From the NCBI RefSeq assembly GCF_000611645.1, contig NW_014012934.1, forward strand, positions 1-21,661: a stretch of 21,661 nucleotides of DNA. The letters are read 5' to 3'. The position numbers and the translations under genes are program-made. Shown here in pieces: positions 12,344-20,048 of this stretch. The notes beneath the pieces are model-generated. The model did not search any database. It worked only from the letters and a program-made list of their open reading frames with translations, and was not told the DNA's origin. Numbering within the stretch: the first letter of the stretch is position 1; each line of letters begins with the position of its first letter. Origin of the DNA: Monoraphidium neglectum (lineage: Eukaryota > Chlorophyta > Chlorophyceae > Sphaeropleales > Selenastraceae).

Positions 12344-13143
12344 GCCGTACAAGCCGGCTGGACATGCAGGCGCCGGCTCCTGCGCCAACCAGCTGCGCGG
12401 GTATCACGCGCGGCGTCTGGCTTTGCCGCGGAGCACGTCTGGTGCAGCCATGCCACGCGCGCGCCGCGGTCAAAAGCGGTCAAAGACGGTCAAAGGCGGT
12501 CAACTCACCGTCAGGGTCGAACGTCAGCTGCAGCCTGCCGCCCCCAAGGTCCTCCACCACGCCGCTGCCGCCGCCGTCGCCAGCATTGTACGCAAATATG
12601 GGGTACCTGGGGCAGGGCATTGATAGTTGCTGTCCGGGTGAGTTGACTTTGCGATTCCTTTGCAATGCCGTCAAAGGAGGGTTACAACGTGCCAGGGCAG
12701 GAATCAGTGGGCGGGGCACACCAGGAATGGGCTGGGCAGGGCAGGCACCCCTGACTGCCGTGCTGCGTGCACAGCGTACGCGGGAAGAGCTCACCAGGAC
12801 ACGGCCAGCTGGCAGGTGGGCAGCGTTTTCATGCTGACCTGGTGGGTGTGGTCGTTTGAGCCGGTGGGATTGAGGGCGCGCAAGCTCAACACGCTCGCGT
12901 TGCGCCATGGCACAGTGACGGCGCACCGGCCAGTCCACCGGCAGCCCATGCCCTCTGTGTAACCTCCCATTGGGACATGGGCAGGCATGCCAGCAGGATC
13001 CTGACCTTAGTGCTGGTAGTGCTGATGTCCAGGGCGGCCGCGGCCTGAGGCCGGAGTGCGATGCTTCCACCAGCCCGTCGTGGTCGTTGCGCCACACGCT
13101 GGAGCCGCTGCACTAGCTGCGGAGTCGCCGCGGACTGTGCCAT
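10348..13143 (-). CDS. Conserved-looking, probably plastid-targeted protein of unknown function, 226 residues
   Basis: I do not recognise a named family. Eight GT-AG exons join in phase to exactly 227 codons: 13143-13006, 12838-12795, 12606-12509, 12070-11973, 11748-11682, 11244-11130, 10749-10702 and 10420-10348. The first about 40 residues (MAQSAATPQLVQRLQRVAQR...) are rich in Ala, Arg, Gln and Ser with no acidic residue, as in a chloroplast transit peptide. The mature part has strongly patterned segments: LAVSWYPIFAYNAGDGGG, LNIPALNWRTASIFGVPIPP, NIAIIPQRFEGTLDTSTGIM, ELNFLARFEFTAG, YRAPPLIVETVLTTE, LVGVARVPRVDDSIDWW and a C terminus FLSLPTDALAVMDAEFVFE. No membrane segment or catalytic motif is visible; alternating hydrophobic residues suggest a mostly beta protein. 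My impression is that similar proteins occur in cyanobacteria and plants, but this needs a search. The start has a favourable context (ACCAATGG). Introns 3 and 5 carry long microsatellites. The gene is divergent from the AsmA-like gene at 13524. Confidence 0.8.
11573..11680. repeat. TG/CG dinucleotide tract touching a splice donor
   Basis: A run of TG and CG dinucleotides on the plus strand. In the sense of the minus-strand gene it is a CA-rich tract that begins at the donor of intron 5 (GTGCGCGCACAC at 11681 downward). It is intronic; open frames across it are artefacts of the repeat. Confidence 0.9.
12185..12260. repeat. (CG)n(CA)n microsatellite in intron 3 of the 226-residue gene
   Basis: A pure CA run of about 30 units is preceded by a short CG run. 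It lies wholly inside the intron between exons 3 and 4 of the minus-strand gene, where it reads as TG in the sense direction. Confidence 0.95.
12298..12342. repeat. (GCT)15 trinucleotide repeat, intronic
   Basis: Fifteen uninterrupted GCT units on the plus strand (CAG on the gene's sense strand) lie about 40 bp from the CA tract, in the same intron. Open frames give polyQ, polyA, polyS or polyL, but none splices in phase to the flanking exons. Confidence 0.9.
12467..12503. repeat. Four GGTCAA motifs at exact 10-bp spacing next to a splice donor
   Basis: GGT starts at 12468, 12478, 12488 and 12498, each within a CGGTCAA-type unit. On the gene's sense strand this reads as four TTGACC copies (W-box core) starting a few bases inside intron 3, whose donor is at 12508. 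The spacing is close to one DNA helical turn. Confidence 0.8.
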
Positions 13144-13523
13144 TGGTTTATTCGAAAGCATTGCTCTCTGCTGGTCGTAGGCAACGACCCGTGATGCAGT
13201 TCGCAGCGCTTCTGGGATCTTGTGGGGACGACCGTGCAGTGCGGGTGATCGCAACGGCTTCAGCAAGAACTGGACAATCTAGTCCTTCTTCGTGGACAGA
13301 ACCAAATTAAAAGCTTCAAACAGGCTCCGGCTGAGTAATCTTTGTCACCTGAGATCGCGTTTGAAAGTTTCGAACTGTCCGGTAGGTCTGAGTGTTTCTG
13401 TATCAAATCCACTTTTTGCTGATTACTTTGCTTCATACCGAACAGCCTCGGGCTGCGGTTCGTGCCTCGGACCCATTGAAATCTCGCTGAATTCGCATAT
13501 AGAGCGCGGCAGCAGTCGCATGA
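13144..13523. promoter_or_regulatory. Short shared divergent promoter region
   Basis: The 380 bp between two divergent start codons must contain both 5' UTRs and core promoters unless one gene starts further upstream. The stretch from about 13260 to 13440 is visibly more AT-rich than the flanking exons, as expected for a nucleosome-depleted promoter. I see no convincing TATA box, and the imperfect palindrome GTTTGAAAGTTTCGAAC (about 13358-13376) is the only motif that stands out. Confidence 0.6.
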
Positions 13524-15584
13524 ATGGCTGCGGCGTGCCATTTCAACGCCCATAGCGAGCGCATTGCCTTGGGCCACCGCAACGTGCAGCGCCGCTCCCT
13601 GGCGATCGCCGCCATAAGCACGCCGCCGCGCGCACCCTTCCCGCGCCGCTGTCGGAACAGCATGCTGATGTTGGCCGCTGGCGACGGAGCCGCAGCAGGC
13701 CTCAGCGTGGCAGGCATACTCTCGTCGATCCAGACCGTTGCGCAGGCTGCAGCGGCCGTGTGCCTCCTCGCGGTGGCGGTGCCGCCTCTCATCTCCACCG
13801 AGGCAGGGACGCGGCTCCTCTGCACCGCCGCCAGCCGGGTGCTCCCAGGTGGGTGAAGTGACGGCCTCCCAGCACCTCGAGTGGCGGCTGCTCGATCAGC
13901 GCCGCAGCAGCGCCGCGGCGCGGCAGAACCCGCTCGCTCTGAGCCGCGCCAGACCGCCGCGGCGGTTGAGGCCCCCCTCGCACGTCGCGCCCTTTGACCC
14001 TGCAACCCATGCGGCGCGAGCCGCGCCCAGGCCCACCCAGCAGACCACAGGCCGGGCCGCTGCATGCACCCCCGCTGACTCCGCGACTCTTGACCCCCCC
14101 CCATGCATACTACACGCGCGCTGACAAATCGCACCGTCGACATGCCACTCGACCCCAGGCGATGTGAGGGTGCGGCGCATCCGCGCGGACTGGGTGTCCC
14201 CTCTCAGCGTGGAGGGCCTGGAGGTGTTGGAGGGCCGAACGGACGCGCGCGGCGGCGGCGGCGGCCGGCGGCTGCTGGCCGTCGGCCGCATCTCCACTGC
14301 GGGTGCGGCGCAGCAGGGGGGCGAGGGGCATCGGAAAGGCAGCAGATTTACACCCCCCCTGGCGGGGGGCTGTGGGAACGCCGAGGGCATGGCCAGCCCT
14401 TGCCCAACACCCGCCGCCTGGCGTCGCTTTGCCAAGTGCCACCCGTGGCCGCTCCAAGCTTTGTCTGCCACGCAACCTTTTGCCAGAGCCGATGCATCGG
14501 GTCGTCTTTGGCGGCCGCGTCACCCTGACTGTGGCGGAGCCGTCGATCGATGCAACGCTGGATGATGACGGGCTCACGCCGAGGCGAGCGCTGGGTGTTG
14601 CGCGTGCCTGTTGGCTTCCTGCGACCCTTGGTCATGAGCAAAGCTATCGGCTCCGAGGTTGCTGAGAGTGTGTATATGTGTGTGTGTGGGGGGGGGGTGG
14701 CGAGCGTGCAAGTGTGCGCGATCTCGTGCGAGTGTGCGACCACGTAAGCCAGGGCAGGCAGCATTTCTGCCCCCCCAACCTGGCTGGCTCGCCCACCACA
14801 AAGCCAGCGGCGGTCCCCGCATGACCCCCGCCAACGCGCCCACTGTTCAACAGGCTGCTGAAGTATGCTTATGCGGCGCGGCTGCTGAGCCTCTTATCCC
14901 CGCCGCCCGCCGCCACCACCCAGCAGCCACGCAGCAACGGCAGCGCGTCCCCGCGAGACGCCGAAACGTCGCTTTCAGAGGCGCAGGTCGAGCGAGTTGG
15001 CGGTGACGCTGCCAGCTTGAGCGTCAGCAGCGGGCCGGCGGCCTTGCTCGAGGCCGGCGGCGACGCGGAGGGCGGCAACAAAGGGGAAGGCGACAGCGGC
15101 GCGCCAGAGCAGGGGACCGTCAGCGCGCTACGGCGGCGGCTGTCCCGGGCGAACGCGAGCAGCGGGTTCAGCCTCGAGCTGCGTGGTCCAAGGTTGCACG
15201 CGGTGGTGTCCGAGGGGCGGCTGCTGCTGCCTCAGGAGCTCAGGCGAGCGGGGGCTCCAGGGTCATAGGAGTGATCTTGCTTGTTGTGATGGTAGTGTCC
15301 TTGGGTCCAGCTGTCTGCGCCTCGTGCGAACCTGAAACTGCCCCCTCAGCGCTCGGTCGTGGGTCGACGTTTGCAACCGCAGCTGGGGGCACTGCTGTTG
15401 GCGCACAAGCGCAGACTCTCCTGCTTTCGCCGGATCGACCGACGTGCAGGGAGGCCATCGGGCATCACGTGCACGCGACGATGGCTGTCGGCGCGTCCGA
15501 GGTCAGGGAGCTTGCCGACGAGATGGGCGACGACGCGGGCTGGGTCGACGCGTCCGAGGTTGCGGGCTGCTCGCCACACGAAAG

Positions 15585-15635
<51 letters not shown>

Positions 15636-17955
15636 CCGAGACAAGGCACCAGACGGCGTCGCAGCAGCGGAGGCTCTGCCAGCCGCGGGCCGTCACGCAA
15701 CGCGGTCAGTGGAGGGCTCTCCTGTGGCGCTGCAGCTTGACAGTGAGCGTTTGATGATGGATGTCAGGGGGTGGGCCCGCCCAGGCGGCGGCCTCTTTGG
15801 CACCGCCGGCGACGGGTGGAGCTGCTTGCTGCAGCGGCCGGTGCAGGCGCGCGCGGAGCTGACGCCAGGGCTGGCCCGGTGAGGGGGGGCCTGGGGGATG
15901 GGGGGGAGGAGGCCTGTGTCGCCCTTGAAGGCCGGCGCGCCCCTCAGGCTGCAAATTAATCCTGCAGGTTGATCCTGCAGGTTGATCGCGCCAGAGCCGC
16001 CGCTGCACCTGGTCCCAGAATGCTTCTAGGGACTGGCCGCTGACCAGGGGCCAGTGCACTGGCGGGGAACTCCCCCCTCCTCCCTCGAACCCCCGTGATA
16101 AAGCAGGCCCCCCACCCATCCGTCTAGTGCTTTGCCCTTTTTGACAAAATCCTAACAAACAGTCTATCGTCAGTCATTATATAATACCAGTCAGTATTGA
16201 TTACCAGTTAGCGCCGATTCGTGAAAGTGAATAGTTGTACCTATCAATTGTTTTACCAACAACAAGTAAATCATGTCATCCTCCCCGCAGGATGACCCTC
16301 GCCGAGTTCAACCCGCTCCTGAGTGACGTCATCGCTGTCAAAGACGGCGGCCGCCTTTCGCTCTCCTTCGCGCCGGCCGGCGGCGTGCTGCCCTGCTCTG
16401 CGGGCTCTTTGAGGGTCGAGCCGGTCCGCCTGGCGGTCGGCGAGGGGAAGCTTCTCGACCAGATCTCGAGATTACTAAAGCTTGGGGGCCTCCTCGGCGG
16501 TCCAGGCGGCGGCGGGCTGGGCGGCCGGCTGTTTGGCGTCGGGGGGCCGCGACAGCTCGAGGCGTGGATGGGGCTGACGGAGGTGGAGGTCGGGGCCGAC
16601 GGCTGCTGCAGCACGCGGCGCGTGGACATGCTGCTTGGTGGGTGCACTGGAGTGTGCGCGTGGGCGCGCGCACATGCGTGATTTGTGTGTGTGTTTGTGT
16701 GTGCGTGCGTGCGTGTGTGCGTGTGTGTGTGTGTGTGTGGGTGTGTGTGTGTGTGTGTGTGTGTGCGCGTGCGTACTTGGTGGAGGGAAGGGGGGCTCGG
16801 GGGAGACGCGGGCTCGTTGCTGGCTGCGGTTCAATTCACAGGCGAGGCACGCTCGACGGGGCTGAGCCACTGCCTGCTCGCCAAACGGCGCCACGTCAAT
16901 GGCTGCAGGGCCCCCACACTCACTAGATGGTTGGCCGCCCTTCGCCGGCTGCGCCAGCAGCCTGCCGGGCGACCTTTGGCTGATGCCTTTGCCGCCCTCC
17001 CGCCCAGGCGGCCGCGTGCGCGTCAGCGTCTGGGGCTCGGTGGACACGACGACAGAGGCCATGTCGATGCGCATCGGACTGCCAGCCCAGACCCTCGCGC
17101 TCGCGGGGATCCGCGGACTGCCGCCGGACTACGTCCTGCCCTTGGAGCTCCGCGGCTCGATCTATTCGCCCGAGCTGGACTGGCAGGCGGCAGTCCGGAA
17201 GGTGGCGGTGCTCACAGCGATGCAGTTGGGCCGCGGACTCGTGGTTGGCGGCGGCGCTGGCAGCGGCGGCGGCGCAGAGGGGCCGCAGGGCGGGGCGGCG
17301 GCCGCGGTTGCGGGCGCGAGCGGTTGGGGCAGGGCGCCGCTCGCCAGCATGGGCACCGCGATGCGCCAGATGTCTCAGACGTTCCTGCAGCAGTGCATGC
17401 AGGTGAGCGGCCGGGCGGATGGGTACCGTATCATGTGTTTTGGATGCGGGGGCCTTTGGAGTGCGCGCGTTGCCCCAACATGTGGGTGGCAATGTCGCAC
17501 CTTGAGCTGCCTGACGCAGACGGGGAAGCTCCATCTGTTTTTAGTCGGGGGTGGCGTTATCTCAGCTTTTGAGCAATCCTGCGCGGCTTACAAAAGCTGT
17601 GACAATTCATGTTTGGATCGCCATCGCACAACTGCTCATCCAAAGCCTGGCAACATGCAAGGCGCCATCAACTGCAGCAACCTCAACCTCCGTCAACTGC
17701 ATCAACTCCAACCGCTGACAACTGCAGCAACTCAATTGTCAGCCACTTCTCCAGCCTCCATCTCACAACTTCATCTCACAACTCAAACAATCACTCACAC
17801 CCACACATGCGCGCGCGCAGGTTGACAGGCACGTGCAGAAGGAACTGATGGGAGTGGCGCCGCCCGCGCCCGTCGGGCCCGCGCCGTGGGACGCCGACGT
17901 CGACATGCCCCCTTCCAGTGCCACGGACGGCGCGAACGACGGGGCCACCTGCTGA
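13524..17955 (+). CDS. Probable plastid AsmA-like (bridge-like lipid transfer type) membrane protein
   Basis: Exons I support: 13524-13848, 14159-14302, 14487 to about 14594, 14854 to about 15261, about 15450-15878, 16291-16637, 17008-17402 and 17821-17955, giving about 760 residues. The first about 50 residues are Arg/Ala/Ser-rich and transit-peptide-like. A hydrophobic segment (VAQAAAAVCLLAVAVPPLIS) follows. Next comes DVRVRRIRADWVSPLSVEGL, like the opening of AsmA/TamB-type beta-groove proteins, then RVTLTVAEPSIDATLDDDG, FSLELRGPRLHAVVSEGRLL, LARMTLAEFNPLLSDV and VLPLELRGSIYSPELDWQAA. The last matches the AsmA-like pattern 'LPL-x-G-x(4)-P-x-(v/l)-D'. Members of this superfamily span the space between two membranes and are thought to move lipids; a plastid-envelope role here is inference. 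Two junctions are unsettled: exon 3 to 4 shows a phase conflict, and the donor/acceptor of exon 4 to 5 are weak. Exon 5 encodes a 16-Gln run. The tail (PPAPVGPAPWDADVDMPPSS) looks disordered. Confidence 0.72.
14668..14697 (+). repeat. Short TG run followed by a poly-G run, probably intronic
   Basis: A TG-rich run ends in about ten consecutive G residues. It lies just past the in-frame stop that follows exon 3 of the AsmA-like gene, which argues that this stretch is intron. It sits in the interval where the exon 3 to 4 junction is unresolved, and long G runs are prone to sequencing errors. Confidence 0.6.
15586..15633 (+). repeat. (CAG)16 coding polyglutamine tract
   Basis: Sixteen uninterrupted CAG codons lie in frame between HES and HRDKAPDG in exon 5 of the AsmA-like gene. 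The frame stays open on both sides and leads directly into the conserved-looking part (VALQLDSERLMMDVRGW), so the tract is most likely translated, as a low-complexity loop between conserved blocks. Confidence 0.75.
15959..15984 (+). repeat. 13-bp tandem direct repeat, two copies
   Basis: ATCCTGCAGGTTG occurs twice head to tail, followed by a partial third start (ATCGCG). Each unit contains the 8-bp palindrome CCTGCAGG. It lies in intron 5 of the AsmA-like gene. Confidence 0.85.
16050..16063. repeat. 14-bp perfect palindrome in intron 5 of the AsmA-like gene
   Basis: GCCAGTGCACTGGC is self-complementary. It lies about 65 bp after the 13-bp tandem repeat and about 75 bp before the AT-rich stretch of the same intron. 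Confidence 0.7.
16135..16285 (+). other. AT-rich island in intron 5, with a TATA-like palindrome
   Basis: About 150 bp that are strikingly AT-rich in a GC-rich gene. It contains the palindrome ATTATATAAT at 16176-16185 and related short blocks (CCAGTCAG, CCAGTTAG). It ends at the acceptor of exon 6, whose second base opens an in-frame ATG at 16292. It could be only a branch-point and pyrimidine region, a relic insertion, or an internal promoter. Confidence 0.5.
16684..16774 (+). repeat. (TG)n microsatellite in intron 6 of the AsmA-like gene
   Basis: A nearly continuous TG run starts about 45 nt after the splice donor at 16638 and lies entirely within the intron that ends at 17007. Confidence 0.9.
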
Positions 17956-18532
17956 GCCAGCCCGGCCGCCTAGGGCGCCCGCCTGCTTCCCTCCTGCGGA
18001 TGCCCTTGATCCTCCCATTGCACAAACAACCACAGCCAGGCCCTCTTTACATACCACCCAAACCCTACGACCGTGCTGCACACCAGCAATACAGTCTCAG
18101 TCCTGCCCTTGGTGGCATTATTGGAGAAGGAGTCGATTTGGGGTGATTTGCAATTTACTCCAGTCTGAATAGAAGTTGCCTGCGCCACACCTGCCTACCC
18201 ATCAATAGGGTGCCACGGCATTGTTAGCCATCTGCTGTTGACAATTTGACACTTTTTGACAGAGCACTTCACTCATTCACAGTTTGTTTGCCCCTCCATC
18301 GCTTAGGCTTAGGGTCGTGCTATTGTTTGCACCTTAGTTGACTACTGTTTTGCAGCCCCGTCACTCATTGGCGGCATGTGTGTTGGCGATTGGATTTTCT
18401 GAGGGGCTTTGCAGTGCAGGCGGGGCAGTATACACACACGCAGTGAGCCACCCTCGTTTTTTCAAAGCACTGACATGTTAGAGCACAGGCACTCCCGTTC
18501 TTTGCAAATTTGACCGGGCTGGGATTTACTCG

Positions 18533-18572
18533 TGTAAAAGAGGAGGTTGGAATCCCCTCCTGAATTTTGTAA
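18533..18572 (+). promoter_or_regulatory. Two TGTAA signals flanking a small hairpin, 3' end of the AsmA-like gene
   Basis: TGTAA occurs at 18533-18537 and again at 18568-18572. Between them AGGAGG (18541-18546) can pair with CCTCCT (18556-18561) across a 9-nt loop. This suggests alternative or structure-assisted polyadenylation about 0.6 kb after the stop codon. Confidence 0.5.
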
Positions 18573-18924
18573 CAATGGAAGGATCTCGGGCTTATCCTGG
18601 CATTGAATGGGGCCAGGCGTTCAGCGCTATGACTGCTTAGCTTTGGACAGGGTGTTTTGGTCTGCTGACCGATGCTGCATGAGGCAAGGGCTGCGTACCG
18701 CAGGCCAGCACAGCAAGTGCCAGCCTCGTTCCATTATTGCAGTTTTGGCCCGAACGCCAGTCGCCAAGCAGTCTATCCCCCAACTCTTGACTGCAGGCAG
18801 CCTCTGTCTGTGGTGGTTGAGCACCCAACCCCTCAGCTTTGATGTCACAGGCTCTTTGTCTCAAAAATGATTTTGCAGGAGGCAGCATCAAGACCTGGGA
18901 CAACAAACATCACAAAACAGTCAT

Positions 18925-18929
18925 TTACA
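18925..18929 (-). promoter_or_regulatory. Candidate polyadenylation signal TGTAA for the right-edge gene
   Basis: TTACA on the plus strand is TGTAA on the minus strand. It is the first such motif I find after the stop at 20049, which would imply a 3' UTR of about 1.1 kb. Confidence 0.45.
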
Positions 18930-20048
18930 GGTGTTGTCATGTTTGCAATTGAGTGGCTGCTGCTCGCACGACAAGGCTGCAGCATGGGTAGGTGCCCTCA
19001 AGGCAGGCAAAGCGCCCAAAAGCTGCAGTTGCCGGCAGGAGTGCCAGAACGCGGGAACGCGGCAGCGCCGACAGCGGGGCTGTACAATTGAGGGGCGCGC
19101 AGCGCAGGCGGCGCGCAACCAAGGCTGGCTGGCCTGTGGGCGCGGCTGGGGCGTGGGCCCGACAGCCGCACGGCCGTGCGCAGCAACAAAAGGCACCAAC
19201 AAAAGGGTGAGGGCAGGGTTGTAGAAAGGCGGGCGGCAGGGGTTCATTTTGAAATGCGCCACTCTGCTGCGGGCAAGTGAGCTGGGGAGAGCGCGTGCGC
19301 CACCGCCGCTGGTGCAAAAGAGTGGTCTTCAAAAGGTCGTGGGCGCACTCGTGCGCCTTTGCTGCATTTATGATTGAGCAACGCTGCCGCGTGCCTGGTC
19401 CAGCGACAGCCCCGGTCCTACGCAATGGCAGGCCCGTGGGGTGCAGCCTGCACGGGCGACGAGGCGCGTGCATGCGCAAGAAGGTGCGCTGCCGTCGTGG
19501 GCCGCGGGCCCCACACGCTGCTGCCCGGCAAAGGGCTCGCGGCACGATGGGCCTCGCGGGCTTGCTGGGGCATGCCGTATCTCACGCCCACATGCGCCGG
19601 CGGTGAGCCCGCGACACGTCAGCGGGTTGCAGCGCTGTGCGCGGCCACGCCGCGCTCATGGCAGCGGCGATGCAAGAAGCGTTTTCGTCGAGTGCGCCAA
19701 CGTGTTCAATTGGTAAGAGAGACTGGAAAGCAACGGCAGCCGCACGCGCCGCGGCTCGGCGCTCTGTGCAGCGCCGCCTGCACCCCTGCTGCCGCACCAG
19801 CCTGCCCCGATTCGTAGCAGCATCGGACTCTGGCATTTCCACATGAAAAGCCTCTTCGCGCACAACGCCTGTGCTCAACATTGCCTGCAAGCAGACGCCA
19901 GGATTGGCGCCTATGGCCCCTCCCCAGCCAATCCGGCTGCGGGCCTACGGCGGCAGATGCAGCCGCGGCCCGAGCCGCGACAAATGGCGGAGGGGGTTGC
20001 TTGTGCGGCGGCGCCTCGCCCTCTCCAGCGCGCCTCTCAAGGCGACGC

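Larger units (their letters stand above)
17956..20048. other. Convergent 3' flanks of the AsmA-like gene and the right-edge gene
   Basis: About 2.1 kb without a supportable coding exon. From the left, the AsmA-like transcript probably ends near 18590 (TGTAA at 18533 and 18568). From the right, the minus-strand gene probably ends near 18905 (TGTAA at 18929-18925). Open frames (for example 18937-19545 minus and 19374-19817 plus) are Cys/Arg/Ala-rich with no motif. Confidence 0.55.

Noticed and set aside
12291..12483. A polyQ/polyS/polyA protein from the (GCT)15 repeat
   Set aside because: No splice-site pair joins this stretch in phase to exons 3 and 4, which fit each other perfectly without it (D-P-D followed by ELNIPAL).
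11860..12837. A 325-codon plus-strand open frame with Thr-His and polyAla stretches
   Set aside because: The frame stays open only because it crosses the CA and GCT microsatellites. It is antisense to introns and exons of the 226-residue gene.
12791..12988. Longer version of exon 2 of the 226-residue gene, including the open stretch starting near GGYTEGMGCRW
   Set aside because: Available acceptors (GGAG or ACAG near 12955) give the wrong phase to exon 1. The acceptor at 12840-12839 restores the phase and leads directly into VSMKTLPTCQLAVSW.
13433..14143. A 236-codon minus-strand open frame
   Set aside because: It is antisense to exon 1 of the AsmA-like gene, whose plus-strand frame shows a transit-like N terminus and a membrane segment and splices in phase to exon 2.
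18302..18316. Telomere-like CTTAGGCTTAGGG, and CCCTGAAACCCTGAA near 21130
   Set aside because: Only two degenerate units each, inside ordinary gene-bearing sequence; not enough for an interstitial telomere array.
18541..18561. Possible tRNA T-arm (GGTTGGAATCCCCTCC)
   Set aside because: No acceptor stem, anticodon arm or A box at the right distances; it is better described as a simple hairpin.
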